Assembly: GCA_001970855.1 (NCBI GenBank)
Contig: LSSN01000912.1
Coordinates: 8,169-21,147 of the forward strand
Length of the DNA: 12,979 bases
Direction: 5' to 3'
Origin: Smittium culicis
Taxonomy: Eukaryota; Kickxellomycota; Harpellomycetes; Harpellales; Legeriomycetaceae
The notes beneath the pieces are model-generated. The model saw only the letters and a list, made by a program, of their open reading frames with translations. It was not told the DNA's origin and did not search any database. Positions 1 to 10,800 of the stretch are shown one piece after another. Numbering within the stretch: the first letter of the stretch is position 1; every line of letters begins with the position of its first letter. The position numbers were made by a program, and so were the translations under genes.

Positions 1-21
1 GGGGGGGGGGGGGGGGGGGGG
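1..21. other. Poly-G run at the window edge
   Basis: Twenty-one consecutive G residues open the window and are followed directly by AT-rich sequence. Nothing else nearby is G-rich. A run this pure at the edge of a very AT-rich region is most easily explained as a sequencing or assembly artefact, for example no-signal G calls in two-colour chemistry at a contig end. A genuine homopolymer tract cannot be excluded. Confidence 0.9.
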
Positions 22-492
22 TTGAATTAAATTATGGAAATATAAGTGAAAATTTTGATCTAATATTTATATTCTATATAATAATTATAATATATTTTTG
101 AAAAATAATACATATTCACCCTTTGAATAAAAGTGATATCTAAATTAAAATAAGTAATGTATTTTTAAAGAAACAAGATAGAAATTTAAAACATCATGGA
201 AAATAACGAAAAACTAAAGTAAAAAAAAAAGTTTTACACGGTAATGGTGCATATATTTTATAGTTTAATTCATTAAAATGCTAATTGATATTTGTATTAA
301 GCAAAAAAAAAAAATCTAGAAGCAAATACAGCAAATAAAAAACGACTATTAAATAAAATATTATGTATTTCTGCTAAATTTTGGCATTTTTAATAATTTT
401 TTCGCATAACAAAGTACAAATGAGTATTTTAAACCCTTTAAAAGTCGAGGTCGTTATATATTAAAAAACCATATTATTGATGACAGTTGAAT

Positions 493-517
493 AAATTAAA
501 TTAAATTAAATTAAATT
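493..517. repeat. AAATT pentanucleotide microsatellite, 5 copies
   Basis: Five perfect head-to-tail copies of AAATT are visible, flanked by near-matching sequence. This is a simple repeat in non-coding DNA with no evident function, probably variable in length between strains. Confidence 0.9.
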
Positions 518-1220
518 ATAACACAAGCTGATGGATACTGATATAAGATAGGAGTATTTATGGTTTACCCTTTGAGAAAAATTCATTATAAATAGTTCAA
601 AACCTATTCTAAGATAAAGAATTTTTGATGATTTAAAATTATAAAATCTATTAATATCAAAATGTTAATATTAATTATTCTCAAGATAATTTCATATTAC
701 TGTTTATATTCATTGACTAATTTCTGTTAAAATATAAAAAGTTACCTAAAAAGAAAATGCATTTTATTAATATATTTAGAAATGATACTAATGTTATAAA
801 AGTGATCGTAATAAACGACTTTTATGTTTATATAACTAGATAATTAATGTTTTTTTTAATAAATTTAAAAATTAAATTAAACTCAAATTTAATAATTTGT
901 CTTTTAAGATAAATTAAACTAAAGTGATTGCAGTATAAAAGTTTTATTTATATGTTAATAAAATTTCAATTTTTTGACTCAAATTTTGTAATTTTTTACT
1001 TTTAATTTTCATAGGCTCTGTTTAAAAAAATACTTCAAATCAATTTAATTTTTATTCTATTGATTTTCATAATATTTAGTAAACTCATTTCCTATTAAAA
1101 TAAAAGATTAAAAATATTTGAGAAAAGAGGGCGATTTAATTGGTGATTTTCTAGTGCAAGATAGTACAGTAATAAGATTATACTTTCGGGGTATTTTTAT
1201 GTATACTGTAAATGTATCCA

Positions 1221-1241
1221 AATAATAATAATAATAATAAT
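1221..1241. repeat. AAT trinucleotide microsatellite, 7 copies
   Basis: Seven perfect tandem copies of AAT lie in the non-coding region downstream of the helicase gene. It is a simple sequence repeat with no evident function. Confidence 0.92.
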
Positions 1242-1899
1242 ATGGAAATACGATCGAATCTTGATCATTACTGAAAATTTAAATTGTTTATAAAATCATA
1301 AATTTATTGAACCTGGCATTTGAACATTTGGAAACTTTTAAACTTATAAAATATATTTGTTTAACAAATAAAATAGAAAAATAATGCACTGTAAATTTAG
1401 ATATTGAAAATTTTTTTATTTGGTCTCCAATAATTAATAATTTTATAGATTACAAAGGCAACTTAATTTAATAAAATTTCTCATTTAACAATTAATTCTA
1501 TTTTATCGATTTATATTTAAAAGTCACATTTCTTTACAAATTTAACCTGTTGTAAAAAAAACTTAAATTGATTCAAATATTAAAGGCTTATGCCAGAAAA
1601 AAGGATTCACATGATTGAATCATTATTACAGTATGAGAATTTAGCGGCTATTTTTTATAGTATTAAAAGAAAGAGAATAGTAAAATATTTATCTAAAATA
1701 AAATCATCTGCGTTCTATATACTACAGTTTGAGTATTAGCTGTGGTTTTAAAGTCTACGATAGTATTAAAGTATTGAAATAAAATGATGTAAGTCTAAAT
1801 GTAAATGCTAGAAAATATTGAAAATTCATACTGGATGCAAAAAATGATAGTATCTCAAAAGTATAAACATACGCAATAATTAAGGGTTTATCAACATAT

Positions 1900-4800
1900 T
1901 TACCAAATTATATGGTTTCCTTTTCTAATATTAGGGCTCTCTAGAGTCTGTGAAGTCTGGGGATTACCATCAGTTTTAAGTTCTAGTTTGACTTCAGGGT
2001 TATATTCGTTTTCAATATAGTCATCGGGCTGAGTCGGAGGATCGGAGTAGTATCTTAAATGAGTAGGTTTGTTAGTGGTATCTTTTAAAGGAGAAATTGT
2101 TATAGCTGGCAAAGCGATGGGTATAGCACTTTCAATAATCGAAACAGAGTTAGTACTTGTGTCTTTAGAGTCAGCTTTTTTAGTTTTTTTTTTCTCTGAA
2201 GCTATTTTCTTGCTTTTTTTTTTTTTTTTTTTATTTTCGGTGATTGGCCTGTCCCTTTGTAAATTATTATTATTTTTTGAGTTACCATTTTTTTTTTTAT
2301 TAATGTTTAGATTAATATTATTATGCACTTTACCATTATTTTTGGTCTTGTCTACATTTTTACTTGTTTGATTGGCCTGACTAGTATTATTATTCGCACT
2401 TTCGGATCGGTTAGTATTTTGATCTTTTATCTTTGGTTTATTATTGGGCTTTGGTAAGACAGAATTGTTTAATTTTAGTTCAGGTTTATTCTGGTTAGTG
2501 TCTTTATAGGTATTAGGTTGGCTTTTTCTACTTGGTATAGAGTTGGGAATGGATGAGGATGAGACATCGGATTGAACTACCGAGTTACCACCCTTTGGAA
2601 CACCAATCATTTTTGCGCTTCTTTTAGAATCAATAGCCCAAGATGAAATCACTCGGCCTTTAGATACTTTTGAAGTAATTGCTTGGATTTTTCTATCAAG
2701 CGATGAGCTTAATTTATTTTTATTTTGCTTATCGGAATTAGTAGGTTTTTCACTAATTAAGACTTTATTAGGTTGATTTATGTCTTTAGAGATGTCTTTT
2801 TTAAGTTTAAAATCGTTAGCTTGAGTGCTTAAATCAACTAGAGGTTGGTGACTGTAAGAATCAAGGTTTCTTTTGAGATTTGAATTTGAGACTAGGTCGC
2901 TAGTACTACTACTGGTATATGACACTTCATTGATAGAAATTAATTCAGTTTTTTGAATTTTAACCTCGTTTATTTTATTAGGCGCTATGTTATTAGGTTT
3001 AGTTGAAATATTTCCAGTAGATATATCATTATCAAGATCTAACTCGTTGTTAATTAAAGAGTTTGATGTATCATGAGTACTTGTGTCTAAGAATGGTGAA
3101 TAATTAGCAGTGCCTATAAAATATTTATTCAATCCTTTATTGAAATTATTGTTAAAAATAATAATTAAATTTAATCTTACTTTGAATTGAAATTATACGT
3201 TTACTGTCTTTAGCTTGATTATGGATGTCTTTATTGCTAATCATCACTCCAGGAGCCGAAGAGAAATTAAGGGATCTAGAAGGATGAACATTATCTTTTG
3301 AAAATTCACTTGTATACCTGGATTCTGTAGTTTTACTGTATTCTCTACGTGAATTAGTGTTATATCTGGAATATACTATACTATCCCTTGATTCTCTTTC
3401 CTTAGATGCGCCATCTTTTCTATTAGTCAAACTACCATCGCTGGATTTTAAACGTCGGGAATTGCTTCTAGAGCTACTTCTTGATCTACTTGAGTAGTCA
3501 TATCGATAATTTCTATCATATCTGCTATTTCTTGGGCTTTTAGGCCTTCTTCGAGATGATTCTGGGGATCTACTCCTTGATCTATTGGAAAATGATTTAT
3601 ATCTTGATGAGCTACTGCTTCTTGACCTGTTTCTTGAAGACTTTTTACTTAATGATCTGTCGCTTTGTTGTCTATCTCTAGATTCAGAGTTATAAATGCT
3701 TCTGTAGCTGTCGTATCTGCTATTATGATGATATTTGTTGTAGCTATCTGATGGATTGTAGCGGTCTCTATCAGAAGTTCTGTATTCTGAATACTTGCTA
3801 GAATATACTTTCGAGTTATTTTCGGCACGCGTTGAGGTTTTGTTTGCACTATTATAGTTATTACTGTAATTATCATTTACTCTATCGTCACTTTTTAAGA
3901 CTTTTTCATTGTTTTTTAGGTCTATAGATATGTTGTTTAGATAATGATCTTGCTCTAAGTTTGATTGTGTAGACGGGAATGATATTGTATTGGAAGTTTG
4001 AGAGGGATAATTTCTAGATGTGCCTGAATTATCGTTTACAATGATGTTACTTGAAGTTTTATTAGTCAAAGGACCAATGATTGTATCACGCGAAGGATCG
4101 GTCTGATAAGCAATGTTTGTAGAGTTAGCGATATTTTGATAATTGAATTGCGCATTAGGTACAGTTGGAGGATAATATGCAGGGTTGATTATAGAAGGAT
4201 GTTGAGATATGTTATACGGATTATAGTTTCCATAATATTGATTATTGGGAACAAATGGACCTGGTAAGTTGGAATGCTGAAAGTCCATGTTGTTATATCC
4301 TTGGTTAAAGCCATTGATTTGCTCAGAGTTTTCATAGTCATTAACTTTATTTAGCTGAACTGGTAAAAAGCTATTATTTATAGGCGGATTGCTATTAATA
4401 CCACTATTTTCCAGGGGATATAAAGGCTGATGATTCATATCGTGTAGAGGGGCTGAATAATTATTATAATGGCTGGAAGAGTGTAATAGAGGGTCATTGC
4501 TATAATCATTATTGTTAAATACGGTTTCAGAGAATTTTTGTTTCTTAATGCTTTCATTAGATGCAGTAACAGATGCTAGAGAGATATCTCTCTTAATGCT
4601 ATGCGGTTCGATATTGTTCATGCTTACATCAGATGGAGGTAATTTGTTAGATGTTTGAATTACCTGGAATGAGCTATCAGGTGCTGAGCTATTAGTTATT
4701 TTGATACGATTTCCGTTTGGCTTGTTATCGATTAAATCATTTTCTTTTGTGTTTTGAATGATAGATTTTGGTTTGACGCTTCCAGACAAAATATTTTCAA

Positions 4801-7800
4801 TTATTTGGGTACCGTCCATCAAAGAAGGCTTTGAAAAAGACGAATCCTCGATTGATAAAACTTCTTTATTATCGTCGCTTAAGTCAATAGAAATACTGTT
4901 TGATAGTTTTGATTTTGTTGGAATTATATTCTTAGAGCTTACAGGAATTTCAGTCGAATCATCGACAGATACTGCAATAGTATTATTTTTAGTAGATAGG
5001 TTATCCACAGGGCTTATTAATTTTCTTGAATCAAAATCTTCATTTAGCAGGTTTTCTAAATTTTTTCCTATAAAGCTGCCCTTATGTTTTATATCTAGTA
5101 GACCTTTTACGTCATCAGTATACATACCTCTAGATTTTGCGCTTTCTAAAAGCATTGACCATTTTTCATTGCTTGACATAGCTCTCGGATCAGCTACAAT
5201 AAAAAGAGAATTTTTAGCTCTGGTAATAGCTACATTCATTCTTCTCAAGTCGCTTAAAAAACCTATACCGTTTTCGTTAGACCTAACACAAGAAAAAAAT
5301 ATAATGTCCTTTTCCTGACCCTGGAAGCCATCAACAGTATTGAAATCAATGGAGTCTAAAACCTTACGACCAAATTTATTGGTAAATGTTCTTTTGAATT
5401 CGCGAATCTGTTGCTTATATGGAGTAATAATACCAATTCTATGGTAAAAGCTTATACCAGGGTTATCAGAAATAAGCTTTAAAACTAAGGAACAAATAAC
5501 ATTAACTTCATCTGTATTGTAAATGGAATGCCCTCTACCAATGGCTTCACGACTGTAAACGCCAAAAAAGTGAAATGGAGTGAATAAATCGCTGTTATGC
5601 CAAGCTGCAGATTTTGACTCGCGCATGTCATCACCATCTTTTAATAAGTTTTCATAAAATAGTTTACTTGGGAAAGAACTGATTTCGGGGTGCATACGAT
5701 ACTGTATACTGAGTAGATTTACAATATTTGGACAATTTTGTTGAAGTCTAACAAATAATGACTGTTCATAGCCAAAGCTAGCAGCTTCACGAGATAAAAC
5801 TGTTGGTGGTAATTGGTTAGGATCTCCTACTAAAATACATCTTACTGGTGAGTATTTTAGAGGAATTATACTACTCAATTCAACAGACTGGGCAGCTTCG
5901 TCAATGATAACAGTTTCGAATCTTTTCGCCATAGAAGCTAAAATTTCGTGTCCACTTCCGCTTAAAGTACAGCAAATAATTTGAGAGTGTGAAATGATTT
6001 GATTTCTAATGGCTCTTCGAACATTATCTAAACTTTTGTTGAATTGGTTAGACTGATTTTGTTGCTCATTTAGCTGTTTCAAAAGGGTATTTCTAGCCCT
6101 GGATAGAACAGATATTTTTTTCTGAATATCTATCAATTCATTTGTGTTATTGCTTCTACTTAAAGACACTTCAACAAGGCGAGCTTTATTTCTTTCTTCG
6201 TCAATTGATTCCAATTGCTTACGTAAAACTTTTTGAGTATTTAGTGAATTTTTGTAAGCGTTTTGAGCGGTTATGGCTAGTACAGCAGGATCAGTTGAGT
6301 TAATCGATGAAGTCGATCCTGAGTCTAGGAGGGAGGTTGCTCTAGATAATTGATCTTCAACTAGCTGGTCTAAGGTTAGATCCTTAACTGAAGAGTTGAT
6401 ACTTTCACTTTGCCCCACGCGAACTATTTTTGGTACGAAAATTTTACCACTGCTATCAACTACTCCTTCTTTTAGTCTTTGAACAATTTCATCAACTGCG
6501 GCATTACTTGGAGCACAAACAAGTATTTTTCCATTACGCGAATTCGAATTAGATGGAGGGGTAATTATATCACTGTTTGTTGATTTGGTAGACTGTTTAT
6601 AATTAGGATCTCGAGTAATTAGCATGGATATAATAGCCAAGATGGTTTTAGTTTTTCCGGTACCGGGAGGGCCTTGAATTAAAGTGAATCCATCTCTATC
6701 AATAGAAGAAAGAATTGCCTGAGCTTGAGGGTGGTTAACACTGTACGATTTCATAACACTGTTAACTCTATCATCGCTATGGTTGGGAGCTTGGTTCATC
6801 CTAGGTCGAAGGATATTCTCTAAAAGGAGTGGAGGTAAATACTGTAGGGATAAGAGGGCTGCGTATTCACGATGAATTGGCACTAAAGATAGCAATTTCA
6901 GAGCGTCCCATTTAGAGTTTACAAAAAGTAAGCTCATTATTGATGCTGATCTTGCATTGCCAACTTTGTCAAAATTAGTTCTAATAGTGACGGTTGCCAA
7001 GCTTTTTTTATATGTAATCGACTGGACTTTTGCAATAAAAGTTGTTCTGTTTTTAAAACGATCTCTAATTGACTCCGCAAAGTTATTCTTAGAATTTCTA
7101 GATTTATTTGGGATAGATGGAACCTTAGAAGATCCAGATTTTGATTCAGATGCAAGAACCAGCATATCATTTTCTGCCCATTGACTTGCATCAGACGCGT
7201 CAAGTAAGAGAGAAATGTCTCCAAATTTATCAACGGAAGTCCTAGATTGGATTGTTGCTGAGAAAGTTGGAAGCTCAGACGTTTCTTCAATGGATCTCTG
7301 TAGTTGAGACCAGCACTCAGATAATAACATGGGCTCGAATATATTATTATATTCTTCAACACTGCTAAAAGAATTAGGGACTTTTTTCAGGCTCCTAGGA
7401 AGGTTTGGAGGAAGCTTATTAATGTCCTCATAAGACCATGCCAATATTATTAAATGTAGCTTATTGAGGCTAGGCATAAGACGCTTCATAGCAATTTCTT
7501 CTTCTCGAGCTTTAATCTGAGCTTCTGTAAGACGAGATACAGGTCTAATTAGCCCTGAAGCAATGTTGCGCTTTTTACCGTCTTTTTGAAAAGTGATAGA
7601 TCTCTTGTGACTATCTCTAGAATATAAGCCAGCTTTTGCAGATTTTGCAGCTTCAGTGTTTATAAGGGCTTTTAGACCATTGGATTTTTCTCTGCTATCG
7701 CTAGAATCACTGGAATCACTATCTGAAGATGAGCTAGAGCTACAGATAACTCCGGCACTAGAGTTATTAACTTTAAATTCATCACGTGAAAAAGTGATAA

Positions 7801-10800
7801 CATTATCACTATTATCAAAGAGATGAGAAACGTGCTTCTTGTTGTTGTCAGTTTTACTGGAATGTAAAGATAATGATCTGGGAACTTCAGCAATTGGGCG
7901 CTCAAACTTTTGTGTATAACTAGGAATAGGAGGAATAACATTCCTTCTAACATTAGAAGAATCTTTTGTGCTAGAGTAGGTACTTTTTTTAATTTGGTTT
8001 AGAAGGGATGCGTTTTCAGAGGTCGAGTCAAATTTACTTCTAGAGCTAGTATTGTTTCCAGAAGAGTTTAACTTGGAAATTAGCGAGCTTGGAATTTTAG
8101 AGCGAGTAGGAGGTTTGTAGGATTTGTTGTAGTCGTATACTTTATTTTTATCAGTTTCCTTTTGGAACCAATCAGATAAAAGAGCCTTATTTTTCTTGCC
8201 GCTGATACGGTGGGGAAGATAAATGTCTATTTCATCGTTTTTCTCGTTGTCAGAAGAAGGAATATTTGAGCTAAAGTTATTTTCTTTCTGTAAATAGTCT
8301 GACCCAATTTCAGAGTTTGAGTTTGATATTACAGGGTTTGAAATTCCAGGTATCGTTTTTTCAAGGCTATTTAATAGGCTTTCTAATTCAAACTCGTCAA
8401 GCTCATCGCCAATATCAAAATCTTTAATATCATCATAATTTATATCAGAATTCATGTTATCGGATTTAGGATGATTAAAGTCATTGTTAGTTAAATCAAT
8501 ACTATCGGGTTTTTTGCTAGATATATTTAAACACATAGAAGTGATAGACTCAACAAGGTTTTTTGTCATGGTATTTTTGCTTATTGGGGAGTCAGAAAAT
8601 TTTGATACAATTTCATAATCTAGTGTAAAAGGGGAGTTTTGTAAATCAGAGATTAGATTAAGAAGATTTCGAAGAATTAGATCTTCATAGCCGAGGATAG
8701 TAACTGAATTTGGCCACTTTGACATTAAAGATAATAAGATGTTAGAAATATCAAAAGAGGTTTGTTCAGGGGGTTTGCAATAATCGAATAAAGTGCTAAG
8801 CGAGTAAAACACAGATTCAGTGGAATATACTTGGGAAATAACAACATTGTTATTAATAATTGTGTATGATTCTATCTTGTAGCTGGATTCATCGGTGGCG
8901 ATGGATTTTATCATAGCTTCGATCCAGTTATAAATGTTTGAAATAATTTCCTCTAAACTAGTATTTTTCGAGTCAGGTATATTTTCATTATCATCGTTAA
9001 GATCATCAGCAAAATTATTGTCTATACTTTTATTGGTTTCAGATTTAATATTTTCTAAAAATATTGTAGAAAGCGATTCAAAGGGGGGTAGGCCACTTAT
9101 AAATCCATTTATTAACCAGGCAATATTGACTGAGCTTTTGGATAATGGAATGTTATTATTGAATAGGTGGTTCCATTCATTGATTAAAACAAGTAACTCT
9201 CTAAGTCCTACGTTCAAATGATTTTGGGCTAAAACTTTTGCAGATTGACTAATCAAGCCAAGTTGGCCATGGAAGGTTATATTAGGATTGTTATCTTTTG
9301 GAGAATGTAAGTAACTTTGCGTAGCGATTTGAGAAACAGCAGAAATCAATTTATACTCGCTACAAACAAGGAAGCGTAAGAGCGGTTGGAGGATAGATTT
9401 TTCAAAAGTAACGCTTTCATCTTTATTATTATCCTTTAGGGATGAGTTAATACATATTATATAATCTACCATTTGATTTAAAAGATTTAATCGAAAGTTA
9501 GTAAACCATTTATCAGACTCGATCTTAGTGGTGCTAGAAGCGACGGCGTTATTTCCTACGAAGTCGATACCATTGGTTGGGTAATCGATCATAAACAGGT
9601 TTGAAGTTATAAATAGGGTAACCTTTACGAGTTCAATATTTGAAGGAGTTTTAGAAATTTTTAGCCACAAGCTAGAGCTTAGTAAATTCTGAAGAGGTGG
9701 TTTTTGAAGATTTAACTCATTTAAAGAGCAATAATCGTAAACAATGTCAAGATCGGATAATAGTACGCTACTGATTAGGCTTTCAGCACAGGAAACTAAA
9801 TAGTCACATTCAGATATTTCAGACTCCCCAGTTACAACTTCAGATATATCAACTAATATGGAAGGTAATACTTCGGATAAAAATGGTTTTAACTCGGCTG
9901 TGATGTTGTTAATAATAAACTGGATAAAGTAGATTGAAATTAAAAAAGTGGCAGATTTGTTAATTATAGGAATATCACTGCCATCTTTCCACAGGGACTT
10001 TAGCGAGTTGAAAAACAAATTAACTAGCGGTTTTAAAGGGCGTTGGGGAGTGTTGATACTTGAAGAATACGCGATAACACTTTGCGTGAAGGGTTCTATC
10101 CAGCCTAAGAGGCCTTTAAGTCGCTTCAATGCTTTCTTACAAGAAATTTCATTTATACTAGGGTAATCCAGATTAAAAATTTCGTCGTTATCATCCTTGT
10201 AATTTAATAAACTCTTTGAGAATTCTGAATTAATAATAGTAAGAACTAAGTCAGTTGGAACCATTTTAAGTGATTTACCAATTTCCTCCCATAAATTTAT
10301 AGGATCATAGTTTAAAAAGATCCATTTGAAAAGAGCTAATACAAAGGAGAGGTTAGACTTTGAGTGTAAAATTTCTTTGATAACACAGAGAATTAGATTT
10401 GGGAAGTCTAATGAAATTCTAGATACGGATTGATCATCAATCTTATTTAGTAAGGAGGATAGAGATTGCCAGATTGCTTGGTTAGAAGATTGAGAGCATT
10501 TTAATAAAGAGTCGCAAATTATTGAATTTTTCGAGGAAGATTTTTGGTATTCTAACGGATCAAATAAAAATGATATAATGTTTTGGAGTAGGTATTTTAT
10601 TCCAGAGTTATAGAGGCTAATACTATATTTTCCTTCAGAGTTTTTGATAATTTTTTTAGCCCATTTGGAGATTAAAGGATTTGAGCTTAGAGAGAGAGGG
10701 GATAGACCAAAAAGTATATCTGATTTCATTTTAGGGTAAGAGTTGTTTAATATGCATTTTTCAAGGGTTAGTTCTAGAGCGTAGTATAAATCAGGGAAAT

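Larger units (their letters stand above)
22..1899. other. AT-rich non-coding region downstream of the helicase gene
   Basis: No open frame here has recognisable protein character on either strand, and stops are dense in all frames. The base composition is visibly much more AT-rich than the gene. It holds a five-copy AAATT repeat, a seven-copy AAT repeat and many A or T runs. The right part should contain the 3' UTR of the minus-strand helicase gene. I saw no clear AATAAA signal in the first few hundred bases past the stop. I saw no tRNA-like or rRNA-like sequence. Confidence 0.7.

Noticed and set aside
796..825. Inverted repeat ATAAAAGT...ACTTTTAT with a short bulged extension
   Set aside because: An 8-bp AT-rich stem with a 3-bp bulged extension is common by chance in DNA this AT-rich, and nothing around it suggests an RNA gene or terminator.
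22..1899. tRNA, rRNA, CRISPR or transposon remains in the non-coding flank
   Set aside because: I found no B-box-like tRNA signature, no spaced repeats, no terminal inverted repeats and no transposase-like peptide. Only simple repeats are visible.
2069..2371. Plus-strand frame of 100 codons with a Phe/Leu-rich, membrane-like sequence
   Set aside because: It is the reverse reading of the Lys-rich and Asn-rich codons of Sen1 exon 3, so the hydrophobic look is an artefact of poly-T.
4758..5318. Plus-strand frame of 186 codons opposite the helicase
   Set aside because: It lies entirely antisense to conserved helicase motifs V and VI and the start of the tail. It is long only because the opposite strand is coding.
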